Part shown: one piece after another, positions 35,432-44,966 of the stretch
How positions within the stretch are numbered: position 1 is the stretch's first letter
Layout of the letters: each line of letters begins with the position of its first letter
DNA from: Afipia sp. OHSU_II-C1
Lineage (GTDB): Bacteria > Pseudomonadota > Alphaproteobacteria > Rhizobiales > Xanthobacteraceae
Direction of reading: 5' to 3'
DNA length: 64,000 bases
Assembly (NCBI RefSeq): GCF_000497575.1
Contig: NZ_APJI01000004.1
Span: 124,001-188,000 of the forward strand
Translations under genes and position numbers: made by a program
Notes under the pieces: model-generated
The model's database searches: none
What the model saw: only the letters and a program-made list of their open reading frames with translations
What the model was told of the DNA's origin: nothing

Positions 35432-35707
35432 TTACTTCAGGAGGTCGGCATATTCCTGATGCTTGCCGATGTAGGCCTTCACGAAGGGGCATTGGGCGAC
35501 GACTTTCAGCCCGTCGGCGCGTACCTGATCGAGCGCACCTTTGATGAGCTGCGATCCGATGCCTCGGCCGCCAAGCGCCTCCGGTACTTCGGTATGGACG
35601 AAGGTGATTACGCCATTGGACAGTTCGTAGTAGGTCGCCGCGATATGTCCTTCGACATCGAGTTCATAGCGCTTTTTGGCGGGGTTATTCCGCACGGCAT
35701 CGGTCAT
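35432..35707 (-). CDS. YjdJ-type GNAT acetyltransferase (copy 2)
   Basis: 91 residues with the same layout as the downstream copy: KKRYELDVEGHIAATYYEL, the acetyl-CoA loop EALGGRGIGSQLIKGALDQVR, and CPFVKAYIGKHQEYADLL. Both copies keep the R/G-x-x-G-R-G-x-x/A loop. They are probably transcribed together from a promoter in the 247-base gap upstream. Confidence 0.87.
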   Translation of the reverse strand: MTDAVRNNPAKKRYELDVEGHIAATYYELSNGVITFVHTEVPEALGGRGIGSQLIKGALDQVRADGLKVVAQCPFVKAYIGKHQEYADLLK

Positions 35708-35954
35708 TTGTCTGTTTCCGTTTCAGGTGTCAGCGTCGGAGAGTCTATCAACATTTCATGCCAAGGCGAGCCGTCCGCCGCATCGCACAGTCGTCACCAG
35801 CGGGTAACAAAATCCGTCGCCGGGACCTTGCAAGGACCGGCGGGTTTCATACGTTTAGAATTGGACATACTCCGATGCGGCCGAATGGTCGTCTTCGAGT
35901 CGGAATGTGACGACGCCAGGCCGCCGACGTATGCCTCTTTTAATGGAGGTCTAC

Positions 35955-36362
35955 ATGTCTGGCTTTCGGTTTTTCAACACTCATCGCAAATGGGAAGATT
36001 GGTTCGGCATGCTGTTGGGCCTGCTGATCGTGCTGTCGCCCTGGCTCACGGGACAGGCAAACTACGGGTTTGGGACGTTGTCGGAGCCCGGATTCGCAAT
36101 CCTGTGCACGGTGCTGGCCGGCGTTCTCGTGTTTGGCCTGGCCCAGATGGAGTACATCGCGCTCCAGCGCTGGGAGGAAGCGGGTGAGATGGTGCTCGGT
36201 CTCTGGCTGATCGCGGCACCGTATCTGCTCGGCTATTCGAGCGACGGCGTGCTCAGGTTCTGGCACACCGGTATTGGCGCCGTTGTGTTCCTGCTGGCGG
36301 CTCTGAAGCTCTGGCAGGATTGGGATCTGACGGACCAGGAACTCGCCAGGCACGGGCAATGA
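35955..36362 (+). CDS. SPW-repeat membrane protein
   Basis: 135 residues from the ATG at 35955 (TGGAGG upstream). Four membrane helices; WEDWFGMLLGLLIVLSPWL is an SPW repeat and WEEAGEMVLGLWLIAAPYLLG the degenerate second copy. Function of SPW proteins is unknown. Confidence 0.82.
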   Translation: MSGFRFFNTHRKWEDWFGMLLGLLIVLSPWLTGQANYGFGTLSEPGFAILCTVLAGVLVFGLAQMEYIALQRWEEAGEMVLGLWLIAAPYLLGYSSDGVLRFWHTGIGAVVFLLAALKLWQDWDLTDQELARHGQ

Positions 36363-36414
36363 TGCTGCCTGACGCGTTCGTGTCAGGATAACGCGGCCCA
36401 TTCGCTGACTGAAC

Positions 36415-36438
36415 GGCGCGCGGAGTGATCCGTGCGCC
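36415..36438. terminator. Stem-loop between SPW and uvrA genes
   Basis: GGCGCGCGGA-GTGA-TCCGTGCGCC forms a 10-bp stem with one G-U pair between the convergent gene ends. No U-tract; shared terminator likely. Confidence 0.5.
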
Positions 36439-36440
36439 GC

Positions 36441-39419
36441 TTACTCCGCCGCCTCACCGGTATCGTGAATCTTTCCGGCGCGGCCCTTTTTTAAAACTGG
36501 CGCGAGGAATTTCCCGGTGTAACTGCGCGGTGCCTTGACGATGTCCTCCGGCGGTCCCCAAGCGACGATTTCTCCGCCGCCGTCACCGCCCTCCGGGCCA
36601 AGATCGATCACCCAGTCCGCGGTCTTGATGACCTCGAGATTGTGCTCGATGACGACCACCGTATTGCCTTGAGCGACCAGTTCGTGAAGCACTTCCAGCA
36701 GCTTTGCGACGTCATGGAAATGCAGTCCGGTCGTCGGCTCGTCGAGGATATAGAGCGTCCGCCCAGTCGCGCGCTTGCTGAGCTCCTTGGCGAGTTTGAC
36801 GCGTTGCGCCTCGCCGCCTGAAAGCGTGGTCGCTTGCTGGCCGACATGGATGTAATCCAGACCGACGCGATGCAGGGTTTTGAACGTCTCGCGCACCCGT
36901 GGTACCGCCTTGAAGAACTCGGCGGCTTCTTCCACCGTCATATCCAGCACGTCGGCGATCGACTTACCCTTGAACAGGACTTCAAGGGTTTCGCGGTTGT
37001 AGCGCTTGCCCTTGCAGGTATCGCAAGTGACGTAGACATCCGGCAGGAAGTGCATCTCGATCTTGATGACGCCGTCGCCCTGACAGGCCTCGCAACGGCC
37101 GCCTTTCACGTTGAATGAGAAGCGACCCGGCTCGTAGCCGCGTGCCTTTGATTCCGGCAATCCGGCGAACCATTCGCGGATCGGTGTGAAGGCGCCGGTG
37201 TAGGTCGCCGGATTTGAACGCGGCGTCCGCCCGATCGGTGACTGGTCGATATCGATGATCTTGTCGATATGTTCGAGACCTTCGATGCGGTCATGCGGAG
37301 CAGGACCTTCCGAGGCATTGTTGAGCTTGCGGGCGATGGACTTGTAAAGTGTGTCGATCAGCAGAGTGGATTTGCCGCCGCCCGAGACACCGGTGACGCA
37401 GGTGAACAGCCCGAGCGGAATTTCCGCCGACACGTTCTTCAGATTGTTGCCGCGTGCGTTAATGACCTTGATGGTCCGGCGGTGATTGGGCGGCCGGCGC
37501 TCGGGTATCGGCACGTACATTTCGCCGGTGAGATACTTTCCGGTCATCGATTTCGGATTGCTCTTCACCTGCTGCGGCGTGCCCTGGGCGACGATGTTGC
37601 CGCCATGCATGCCGGCGCCGGGGCCGACGTCCACCACATAGTCCGCGGTTTCGATGGCATCCTCATCGTGCTCAACGACAATGACCGTGTTGCCGAGATC
37701 GCGCAGCCGACGCAACGTGTCGAGCAAGCGCGCGTTATCGCGCTGGTGCAGCCCGATCGATGGCTCGTCCAGCACGTAGAGCACGCCGGTCAGGCCGGAG
37801 CCGATCTGCGAGGCGAGGCGGATACGCTGGCTTTCGCCGCCCGACAGGGTCCCGGATGATCGCGACAGTGTAAGGTAGTTCAGGCCGACGTCGAGCAGGA
37901 ACGATAGCCGCTCGCGGATTTCCTTGAGCACGCGCGTCGCGATCTCGTTCTGCTGCTTGTTCAACTGCTTGGGAACGTTCTCGAACCATTCCCCGGCGCG
38001 CAGAACCGAAAGCTCGGCGACTTCGCCGATATGCTTGCCGCCGATCTTGACGCAAAGCGCTTCCGGCTTCAGGCGATGACCGTGGCAAGCTTCGCACGGA
38101 ACGTCGCTGAAGTATTTTCCGAGTTCCTCGCGCGCCCACTCGCTTTCGGTTTCGCGGAAGCGGCGCTCGATATTGGTGACCACGCCCTCGAACGGCTTTT
38201 TGGTGTCGTAGGACCGAACGCCATCTTCATACGAGAACTTGATCTCGTCATCGCCGGAGCCGAACAGAATCGCATCTTTCGTCTTCTTCGGCAGGTCCTT
38301 CCACTTGGTGTCGAGTGTGAACTTGTAGAACTTGCCCAGGGCTTGCAGTGTCTGGACATAATAAGGTGACGAGGACTTCGCCCATGGTGCGATCGCACCC
38401 TTGCGCAGCGTCAGTTCCTTGTCCGGGATCACCAGTTCGGCGTCGATATGCTGTTCGACACCAAGGCCGCCACATTTCGGGCAGGCACCGTAAGGATTGT
38501 TGAATGAGAACAGCCGAGGCTCGATTTCAGGGATCGTGAATCCGGAGACGGGGCAGGCGAACTTCTCCGAGAACAGAATCCGCTCCGGCCCGCTCTTGTC
38601 GTGAATCTTTGCGGTCTTCTTTTCCGCCTTCTTTTCGGACGCTGGCTCGCCTGCAGGCGCATCGGCGAACTCGACGACGGCAAGGCCTTCGGCGAGTTTC
38701 AGCGCGGTCTCGAACGATTCGGCGAGCCGCTGTGCTATGTCGGGCCGCACGACAATGCGGTCGACCACAACGTCGATGTCGTGGGGAAACTTCTTGTCGA
38801 GCGTCGGCGCGTCCGCCAACTCATAAAACTTGCCGTCGACCTTGATCCGCTGAAATCCCTTCTTGAGATATTCGGCAAATTCCTTGCGATACTCGCCCTT
38901 GCGGCCCTGAACGACCGGCGCCAGCAGGTAGAGCCGGGTGCCTTCGGGCAGCGCGAGTACGCGATCCACCATCTGCGACACGGTCTGGCTTTCGATCGGA
39001 AGTCCCGTCGCTGGCGAATAAGGAACGCCGACACGCGCCCACAGCAGGCGCATGTAGTCGTAGATCTCCGTAACCGTACCCACGGTCGATCGCGGATTCT
39101 TGGAGGTGGTTTTCTGTTCAATTGAAATGGCTGGCGACAGACCGTCGATCTGATCGACGTCCGGCTTCTGCATCATTTCCAGAAATTGGCGGGCATAGGC
39201 CGACAGCGATTCGACGTAGCGGCGCTGACCTTCGGCATAGATGGTGTCGAAGGCGAGGGACGATTTCCCGGACCCTGACAGGCCGGTGAAGACGACCAGC
39301 TTGTCGCGCGGAATCGCGAGGTCAATGTTCTTGAGATTGTGCTCGCGTGCGCCGCGAATCGTGATGGCCCGCGAGTTCGATCCGGTCGATTTGCGGTTTG
39401 CCTTGATGACTTCATCCAT
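36441..39419 (-). CDS. uvrA: Excinuclease ABC subunit A
   Basis: A 992-residue damage-recognition ATPase of nucleotide excision repair. Two ABC modules: Walker [15 protein letters not shown] (about 34) and [14 protein letters not shown] (about 660); signatures [16 protein letters not shown] and [16 protein letters not shown], each followed by a LDEPS/TTGLH Walker B. Zinc fingers at CPVSGF...CPKCGG and CEACQGDG...CDTCKG. Near 240-265 there is a Glu/Lys/Ala-rich insertion. A LexA box lies 103-117 bases upstream, so it is SOS-controlled. The nearby ssb is divergent. Confidence 0.98.
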   Translation of the reverse strand: MDEVIKANRKSTGSNSRAITIRGAREHNLKNIDLAIPRDKLVVFTGLSGSGKSSLAFDTIYAEGQRRYVESLSAYARQFLEMMQKPDVDQIDGLSPAISIEQKTTSKNPRSTVGTVTEIYDYMRLLWARVGVPYSPATGLPIESQTVSQMVDRVLALPEGTRLYLLAPVVQGRKGEYRKEFAEYLKKGFQRIKVDGKFYELADAPTLDKKFPHDIDVVVDRIVVRPDIAQRLAESFETALKLAEGLAVVEFADAPAGEPASEKKAEKKTAKIHDKSGPERILFSEKFACPVSGFTIPEIEPRLFSFNNPYGACPKCGGLGVEQHIDAELVIPDKELTLRKGAIAPWAKSSSPYYVQTLQALGKFYKFTLDTKWKDLPKKTKDAILFGSGDDEIKFSYEDGVRSYDTKKPFEGVVTNIERRFRETESEWAREELGKYFSDVPCEACHGHRLKPEALCVKIGGKHIGEVAELSVLRAGEWFENVPKQLNKQQNEIATRVLKEIRERLSFLLDVGLNYLTLSRSSGTLSGGESQRIRLASQIGSGLTGVLYVLDEPSIGLHQRDNARLLDTLRRLRDLGNTVIVVEHDEDAIETADYVVDVGPGAGMHGGNIVAQGTPQQVKSNPKSMTGKYLTGEMYVPIPERRPPNHRRTIKVINARGNNLKNVSAEIPLGLFTCVTGVSGGGKSTLLIDTLYKSIARKLNNASEGPAPHDRIEGLEHIDKIIDIDQSPIGRTPRSNPATYTGAFTPIREWFAGLPESKARGYEPGRFSFNVKGGRCEACQGDGVIKIEMHFLPDVYVTCDTCKGKRYNRETLEVLFKGKSIADVLDMTVEEAAEFFKAVPRVRETFKTLHRVGLDYIHVGQQATTLSGGEAQRVKLAKELSKRATGRTLYILDEPTTGLHFHDVAKLLEVLHELVAQGNTVVVIEHNLEVIKTADWVIDLGPEGGDGGGEIVAWGPPEDIVKAPRSYTGKFLAPVLKKGRAGKIHDTGEAAE

Positions 39420-39521
39420 AGGGGGAATTCCGGTGCGCGTGGTGCGCAGCTAGAGCGCTGTCTCCGGAAAACGCGATGACCGTTCGCCGGTTTCTCATTC
39501 TCGATTAGATTCCTGCCCGCA

Positions 39522-39536
39522 GAACATAGTGAGAAC
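39522..39536. promoter_or_regulatory. LexA box of uvrA
   Basis: GAACATAGTGAGAAC matches the alphaproteobacterial LexA operator GAAC-N7-GAAC exactly, upstream of uvrA. I could not place clear -35 and -10 elements around it. Confidence 0.85.
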
Positions 39537-39620
39537 GCGGCTGGATTTCCAGCCCTGTTCGCGATCCATCAACTGTTTGATGTCTGCTTGGGACTTCAGA
39601 GATATGGGGCGTGATTGGCA

Positions 39621-39651
39621 AACAAAAAGGCCGGCTCAAAAGCCGGCCTTT
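39621..39651 (-). terminator. Rho-independent terminator of the porin-like gene
   Basis: AAGGCCGGCT-CAAA-AGCCGGCCTT forms a 10-bp stem; on the minus strand it is followed by TTTTTGTTT. It lies 34 bases beyond the outer-membrane protein stop. Confidence 0.9.
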
Positions 39652-39684
39652 CCGTATTCCCGAGAGACTCAGGTGAAGCGAAGC

Positions 39685-40404
39685 TTAGTACTTCGCGACG
39701 ACCGGGCCACCCCAGTTGAAGTGGTAGTTGACGCCAACCTTCACAGTGTGGAGGTCGTCCTTGTAGGACAGCGCGCCGAGGCCAGCGTTGGTGACAACGT
39801 TGGTGGTGTCGAAGTTGTAGTACTGGTACTCAACCTTCGCCGACCAGGCCGGGGCGAACATGTATTCGAGACCGCCACCAACGGTGTAGCCGGTCGAGTT
39901 GCGATCGGTCACAGCCGGCAGGAAGCCAGCGGTTGCAGCCAGGCCGCTGTCGTCACGGAACGCGACACCGCCCTTGGCGTAGATCAGGCCCGGACCCCAG
40001 GTGTAGCCGAGGCGGCCGGTAACCGAAGCGAGCCAGTCGGAACGATCACGGATCGAATCAGCGCCGACGGTGAAGTTGCGGTCGCTGTTCGACAGGCCCG
40101 AGATCTGGCCTTCGATACCGACAACCCAGTTCGGAGCGAACTGGTAGTCAGCGCCGATCTGGCCACCGCCGAGGAACGCAGCGTCGCGGCTCGAACCAGT
40201 CAGGCCGACGATGTTGGTTGCGAACCCGTCGTCACCACCGAAAGCGGCGCCGATGTGCGCACCGACGTAGATGCCGGTCCAGTTGTAGATCGGCGCGGCG
40301 TAAACCGGTGCCTTGGTGTAGGTGCGGGCCGGCAGGTCAGCGGCAACCGCCGAAGCAGTACCGAGGGCAACGAGTGCCACGGTGCCGAGCAAGAACTTCT
40401 TCAT
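39685..40404 (-). CDS. Outer-membrane beta-barrel protein (Omp25/Omp31-like)
   Basis: 239 residues from the ATG at 40404 (GGAGAAG upstream). Signal peptide 1-22 ending AVAA. The mature part has WTGIYVGAHIGAAFGG, the start of the eight-strand barrel family, alternating aromatic strands such as YTVGGGLEYMFAPAWSAKVEYQYYNF, and the last strand TVKVGVNYHFNW. Related proteins in Brucella and Rhizobium are abundant surface antigens. A strong terminator suggests high expression. Confidence 0.92.
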   Translation of the reverse strand: MKKFLLGTVALVALGTASAVAADLPARTYTKAPVYAAPIYNWTGIYVGAHIGAAFGGDDGFATNIVGLTGSSRDAAFLGGGQIGADYQFAPNWVVGIEGQISGLSNSDRNFTVGADSIRDRSDWLASVTGRLGYTWGPGLIYAKGGVAFRDDSGLAATAGFLPAVTDRNSTGYTVGGGLEYMFAPAWSAKVEYQYYNFDTTNVVTNAGLGALSYKDDLHTVKVGVNYHFNWGGPVVAKY

Positions 40405-40685
40405 CTCATCTTCTCCAGTTTTAAGTCCGCCTCGATTTTTCGAAGCAGTTTTCCAAGGCGCGAACGCAATGGGATTTCGATTTCGTGGACGGAATATACC
40501 GGCTTCTCCCAAAAAAGCCGTCTCCGAAATGCAACAGTCGGACGGGAAGTGAAAGCTTCTAACGTAAGGAATTGTTTGGGATATTCGGCCTCCAGGTTCC
40601 ACGATTTGATCACGTTTTCGTCACATTGTGCGGAACCCAAGGCCAGAATGTTTTGTCCTACAAAGGGTTGCTTTTGCGGGACCAC

Positions 40686-40715
40686 TTGCATAAGAACAAA
40701 AAGAGTACGTATTAT
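40686..40715 (+). promoter_or_regulatory. ssb promoter with LexA box in the spacer
   Basis: TTGCAT (40686) and TATTAT (40710) are 18 bases apart. Between them lies GAACAAAAAGAGTAC (40694-40708), a LexA operator with one mismatch in the second half-site (GTAC for GAAC). Bound LexA would block RNA polymerase. The same operator core with GAAC occurs at 54536. Confidence 0.72.
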
Positions 40716-40739
40716 GTCTATGCGACAATACCGGTTGCG

Positions 40740-40748
40740 TGTGGATAA
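40740..40748. promoter_or_regulatory. DnaA-box 9-mer in the ssb leader
   Basis: TGTGGATAA is the reverse of TTATCCACA, an exact DnaA box. Only one copy is seen, in the leader of a replication gene. A single 9-mer can arise by chance. Confidence 0.35.
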
Positions 40749-40894
40749 CCGGCGTGGTGGCCGCATCCCGGGAGCGGGAGAGTATAGGGTCATTTGCAGA
40801 GCGGGCTTTCCCAAGGGTGGGGATTGTCGTCCCGCGTACATAAATCCTGACAGATTCGGCGCGCCCTATCGGTGCGCTAAAGTGGAGAACGGTA

Positions 40895-41380
40895 ATGGCG
40901 GGAAGCGTCAATAAAGTCATTCTGGTTGGAAATCTCGGCGCCGACCCTGAAATCAAGCGCACACAGGACGGTCGCCCGATCGCCAATCTCAGCGTCGCGA
41001 CCTCCGATACCTGGCGCGACAAAAACTCCGGCGAGCGGAAGGAAAAGACCGAGTGGCATCGAGTCGTGATCTTCAGTGAAGGTCTCTGCAAGATTGCCGA
41101 GCAGTATCTGAAGAAGGGCTCGAAGGTTTACATTGAGGGCCAGCTCCAGACCCGTAAATGGCAGGACAAGGACGGCAAGGATCGTTACTCGACGGAGGTC
41201 GTGCTTCAGAACTTCAACTCGACGCTGACGATGCTCGACGGCAAGAGCAGCGGCGGTTCGTTTGGAGCCGACGAGGGCGATTTCGGATCGTCGGGACCTT
41301 CGCGTTCTTCTTCTCCTCCGCGCCGCGTGGCTGCCGGCGGTGGCCGCAACGACGACATGAACGACGACATTCCGTTCTGA
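40895..41380 (+). CDS. ssb: Single-stranded DNA-binding protein
   Basis: 161 residues. The OB-fold covers residues 1-112 ([36 protein letters not shown]), followed by a Gly/Ser-rich linker and the acidic partner-binding tip ending DDDIPF-like (NDDIPF). It coats single-stranded DNA in replication and repair. GTGGAGAA precedes the start. The LexA box in its promoter predicts SOS induction, as known for ssb in other alphaproteobacteria. Confidence 0.97.
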   Translation: MAGSVNKVILVGNLGADPEIKRTQDGRPIANLSVATSDTWRDKNSGERKEKTEWHRVVIFSEGLCKIAEQYLKKGSKVYIEGQLQTRKWQDKDGKDRYSTEVVLQNFNSTLTMLDGKSSGGSFGADEGDFGSSGPSRSSSPPRRVAAGGGRNDDMNDDIPF

Positions 41381-41398
41381 GCCGAAACGCTGCCAAGC

Positions 41399-41433
41399 TC
41401 GCGGAGCCGGTGCTCAAATCACCGTCTCCGCGA
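41399..41433 (+). terminator. Stem-loop after ssb
   Basis: TCGCGGAG and CGGTG pair with CACCG and CTCCGCGA around a 7-base loop, with one internal mismatch, 18 bases after the ssb stop. GC-rich, no T-run. Confidence 0.6.
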
Positions 41434-41556
41434 TTGTGTGAATCCGCGCTGGATCAACGCCGTGCAGGAGCGCGGCGGCGTCGTCAAGCAATCGATGTAA
41501 GAAATAGCCGGCGATCCCTCGCGCCGACGGCCGCGCATGACATTGTCTCGGACTTA

Positions 41557-41573
41557 TGTTAATGGTATTAACA
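41557..41573. promoter_or_regulatory. Palindromic operator candidate before the DUF2306 gene
   Basis: TGTTAAT-GGT-ATTAACA has perfect 7-bp arms, 60 bases upstream of the next ATG. It stands out in GC-rich surroundings. No regulator gene is adjacent, so the factor would be encoded elsewhere. It is not a CtrA site (spacing is 5, not 7). Confidence 0.45.
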
Positions 41574-41632
41574 TTTGGTCGAGTGGCCGCGAAACCCATT
41601 CGGTCGGATCAACTCGTGTCGTGGGGGCAAGG

Positions 41633-42037
41633 ATGGGCTTCGCGCCGTTACTCAATGCGCCTCTGGTCATTCAATTGCATGCGTTCGCCGCGATCGGCGC
41701 GCTTGTGCTGGGCCTCGTTCAGTTCTCGCTTCCGAAAGGCACCCAGCCTCATCGTACGATGGGATGGATCTGGGTCGCATTGATGGTGACTGTTGCGATC
41801 AGTTCGTTCTGGATACATGGCAAACAGATCAAGCTGGGCGAGCCGTGGAGCCCAATTCATCTGCTGTCAATCTTCAGCCTGATCATGCTTCCGCTCGGAA
41901 TCTGGTTCGCTCACAGGCACCGTGTGAGGGGGCACCGGATCACCATGATCTCGATTTTCACCGGCGGACTCGTTATCGCCGGGCTGTTCACATTCGTCCC
42001 CGGACGTATCATGCACGCGGTCGCATTCGGTCAGTAG
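41633..42037 (+). CDS. DUF2306-type four-helix membrane protein
   Basis: 134 residues from the ATG at 41633 (GGGGCAAGG just upstream). Four membrane helices; LVIQLHAFAAIGALVLGLVQ, TMGWIWVALMVTVAISSFWI and HLLSIFSLIMLPLGIWFAHRH carry conserved His residues typical of DUF2306. Function unknown. It sits between ssb and gyrA. Confidence 0.72.
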   Translation: MGFAPLLNAPLVIQLHAFAAIGALVLGLVQFSLPKGTQPHRTMGWIWVALMVTVAISSFWIHGKQIKLGEPWSPIHLLSIFSLIMLPLGIWFAHRHRVRGHRITMISIFTGGLVIAGLFTFVPGRIMHAVAFGQ

Positions 42038-42155
42038 CGGCTGCCGAAACGTCCAATCTCAGGCGCTGAGAATCGGGAATTCACACGAGTTTTTGGGCGA
42101 CTGTAAGGCATTGTAATTCCAACTGTTTTGGCGTCATTTTTAACGGCGAATGCGG

Positions 42156-42185
42156 TTGGCGTTGCGGTGCGAATTCGCCTATATA
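42156..42185 (+). promoter_or_regulatory. Likely gyrA promoter
   Basis: TTGGCG (42156) and TATATA (42180) with an 18-base spacer, 31 bases before the gyrA start. A fair match to the sigma-70 consensus. Confidence 0.5.
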
Positions 42186-42216
42186 AAACGAGTATTTCAC
42201 ACTCAGGATTCGCACG

Positions 42217-44931
42217 TTGGCTGACCAAGAAGATCCGCCGTCCGGCCCACCCGAGACGGCCGATATCCGTCCCGTTTCGATCACGGATGAAATGAAGCGC
42301 TCTTACCTCGATTACGCGATGAGCGTGATCGTAGCGCGTGCGCTGCCGGATGCGCGTGACGGTCTGAAGCCGGTGCACCGGCGCATTCTCTACGCGATGT
42401 ACGAGAATGGTTTCGAGTGGAATAAGCCGTACCGCAAATCGGCGCGAACCGTCGGTGACGTGATCGGTAAGTACCACCCGCACGGCGACCAGTCGGTCTA
42501 CGACGCAATGGTGCGCATGGCGCAGGACTTTTCCATGCGCGTGCCGCTGATAGACGGACAGGGCAACTTCGGCTCGGTCGACGGCGATATGGCGGCCGCG
42601 ATGCGTTACACCGAAGCGCGTCTGCAGAAGGTTGCGCATTCGCTGCTCGATGATATCGACAAGGATACTGTCGATTTTCAGCCGAACTACGACAGCTCCG
42701 AGCGCGAGCCGCGTGTTCTGCCGGCCAAATTTCCAAATCTGCTCGTCAACGGCGCCGGCGGCATCGCGGTCGGCATGGCGACCAACATTCCACCGCACAA
42801 TCTCGGCGAAGTGATCGATGCGTGTATCGCGCTGATCAACGATCCCGCACTCGGTATCGACGATTTGATCAATATCGTTCCCGGACCGGATTTCCCGACC
42901 GGCGGCATTATTCTTGGCCGCCAGGGCATTCGCGCCGCGTACCATCTCGGACGCGGCTCCATCGTGATGCGCGGCAAGGTCGAAATCGAAGATGTCCGCA
43001 AGGACCGTCAGGCGATTGTCGTTTCGGAAATCCCGTATCAGGTGAACAAGGCGGGCATGGTCGAGCGTATCGCCGAACTGGTGCGCGAAAAGAAGATTGA
43101 AGGCATCGCCGATCTGCGTGACGAATCCGACCGCGACGGTTACCGCGTGGTCGTCGAGCTGAAGCGCGATGCGGTGCCGGAGGTGGTGCTAAACCAGCTC
43201 TACAAGTTCACACCGTTGCAGACCAACTTCGGAGCCAACATGGTGGCTCTGGATGGCGGACGTCCGCAGGTGATGAACCTGAAGGACCTGTTGACTGTTT
43301 TCATCGCGTTCCGCGAGAGCGTGGTTTCACGGCGTACCAAATTCCTGCTTGGCAAGGCACGCGACCGCGCTCACATCCTGGTCGGCTTGGCCATCGCTGT
43401 TGCCAATATCGACGAAGTCATCCGCGTCATCCGCACGTCTCCCGATCCGAATACGGCGCGCGAAACCCTGATGTCGCGCGACTGGCCGGCCAAGGATATG
43501 GCGACGATGATCACGCTGATCGACGATCCGCGCCATCGCGTGTCTGAAGACGGCACTGCGCGCCTGTCGCTGGAACAGGCAAAAGCGATCCTCGATCTGC
43601 GTCTGCAGCGTCTGACGGCACTTGGCCGCGAGGAAATCTCCGAAGAGCTGAACAAACTCGCGACAGAGATTGCCGACTATCTCGACATCCTGCGCTCTCG
43701 CGCGCGGATTCAATCTATCATCAAGGACGAACTCACCGCGGTGAAGGATGAGTTCGCCACCCCGCGCCGGACGAAGATCATCGATCAGGAAGGCGAAGTC
43801 GAGGACGAGGACCTGATCCAGCGCGAGGATATGGTCGTGACCGTCTCGCACGCGGGCTACGTCAAGCGCGTGCCGCTGTCGACCTATCGCGCGCAAAAGC
43901 GCGGCGGCAAGGGCCGCTCGGGAATGCAGACGCGCGACGAGGATTTCGTCAGCCGGCTGTTCATTGCCTCGACGCATACGCCGGTGCTGTTCTTCTCGTC
44001 CCGTGGGCAGGTCTACAAGGAGAAGGTCTGGCGTCTGCCGATGGCCGCGCCGAATTCGCGCGGCAAGGCGCTGATCAACATCCTGCCGCTGGAGCAGGGC
44101 GAACGCATCACGACCATCATGCCGCTGCCGGAAGATGAGTCGTCGTGGGGCAACCTCGACGTGATGTTCGCCACCACCGGCGGCAATGTCCGGCGCAACA
44201 AGCTGTCCGACTTCGTCGATGTGCGCCGCTCGGGCATCATCGCCATGAAGCTCGACGAGGGCGAGGCCATCGTCGACGTTCAGATTGCGACCGAAAACGA
44301 TGACGTGCTGCTGACGGCGGCCGGCGGGCAGTGCATCCGCTTCCCGGTGACGGATGTGCGCGTGTTCAGCGGCCGCACTTCGATGGGTGTGCGCGGCATC
44401 GCCCTTGGCGACGGCGACAAGCTGATCTCTCTCACGATCTTGCGTCATATGGACGTTAACGCCGACGAGCGGGCCGCATACCTGAAGATGCGTCGGGCTG
44501 TCGCGGGCGAAACGGCGGCCGAAGAAAATGGCGAGACCGATACCGAAGAAACATCGGCGGCGGTGCAGCTCAGCCAGGATCGATATGCGCAGATGTCCGC
44601 TGCCGAACAGTTCGTCCTGACCATCAGCGAGAACGGCTACGGCAAGCGCAGTTCGTCGTTCGAGTATCGGACCACGGGCCGCGGTGGAAAGGGCATCGTC
44701 GCGATGTCCGTCAACAACCGCAATGGCAAGCTTGTGGCGTCCTTCCCGGTCGAGGACAGCGACCAGATCATGCTGGTGACAGACGCCGGACAGCTTATCC
44801 GCTGCCCGGTCGAGGGGATCCGCGTCGCCGGACGTTCGACGCAGGGTGTGATCGTGTTCGATACCGCCGAGGACGAACACGTGGTGTCGGTTGAGCACAT
44901 CACCGAGGACGAGTCCGAGAACGGCGGTTAG
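42217..44931 (+). CDS. gyrA: DNA gyrase subunit A
   Basis: 904 residues from a TTG start. The cleavage domain has catalytic Tyr at about 131 ([12 protein letters not shown]); the quinolone region is [17 protein letters not shown] with Gln92 where E. coli has Ser83. The GyrA-box QKRGGKG (after residue 560) marks it as gyrase and not topoisomerase IV. The C-terminal beta-pinwheel extends to about 890 with an acidic insert ([13 protein letters not shown]) and acidic tail. An alternative downstream start is possible but the first Met codons lie past conserved sequence. Confidence 0.97.
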   Translation: MADQEDPPSGPPETADIRPVSITDEMKRSYLDYAMSVIVARALPDARDGLKPVHRRILYAMYENGFEWNKPYRKSARTVGDVIGKYHPHGDQSVYDAMVRMAQDFSMRVPLIDGQGNFGSVDGDMAAAMRYTEARLQKVAHSLLDDIDKDTVDFQPNYDSSEREPRVLPAKFPNLLVNGAGGIAVGMATNIPPHNLGEVIDACIALINDPALGIDDLINIVPGPDFPTGGIILGRQGIRAAYHLGRGSIVMRGKVEIEDVRKDRQAIVVSEIPYQVNKAGMVERIAELVREKKIEGIADLRDESDRDGYRVVVELKRDAVPEVVLNQLYKFTPLQTNFGANMVALDGGRPQVMNLKDLLTVFIAFRESVVSRRTKFLLGKARDRAHILVGLAIAVANIDEVIRVIRTSPDPNTARETLMSRDWPAKDMATMITLIDDPRHRVSEDGTARLSLEQAKAILDLRLQRLTALGREEISEELNKLATEIADYLDILRSRARIQSIIKDELTAVKDEFATPRRTKIIDQEGEVEDEDLIQREDMVVTVSHAGYVKRVPLSTYRAQKRGGKGRSGMQTRDEDFVSRLFIASTHTPVLFFSSRGQVYKEKVWRLPMAAPNSRGKALINILPLEQGERITTIMPLPEDESSWGNLDVMFATTGGNVRRNKLSDFVDVRRSGIIAMKLDEGEAIVDVQIATENDDVLLTAAGGQCIRFPVTDVRVFSGRTSMGVRGIALGDGDKLISLTILRHMDVNADERAAYLKMRRAVAGETAAEENGETDTEETSAAVQLSQDRYAQMSAAEQFVLTISENGYGKRSSSFEYRTTGRGGKGIVAMSVNNRNGKLVASFPVEDSDQIMLVTDAGQLIRCPVEGIRVAGRSTQGVIVFDTAEDEHVVSVEHITEDESENGG

Positions 44932-44937
44932 AGTCTG

Positions 44938-44960
44938 ATCCCGGCCCATCGGGCCGGGAT
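44938..44960. terminator. Stem-loop between gyrA and kup
   Basis: ATCCCGGCCC-ATC-GGGCCGGGAT is a perfect 10-bp stem, 6 bases after the gyrA stop and before the convergent kup stop. No T-run; shared terminator likely. Confidence 0.65.
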
Positions 44961-44966
44961 TGTGAC

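Larger units (their letters stand above)
40405..40894. other. Regulatory region between the beta-barrel gene and ssb
   Basis: 490 bases without a gene. The ssb promoter and LexA box are at 40686-40715 and a DnaA-type 9-mer is at 40740. On the minus strand, TATATT at 40494-40499 could be part of the porin promoter. The ssb leader from about 40722 is roughly 170 bases and GC-rich, with room for structure. Confidence 0.45.

Noticed and set aside
41557-41573. A CtrA binding site (TTAA-N7-TTAA)
   Set aside because: The half-sites are 5 bases apart, not 7.
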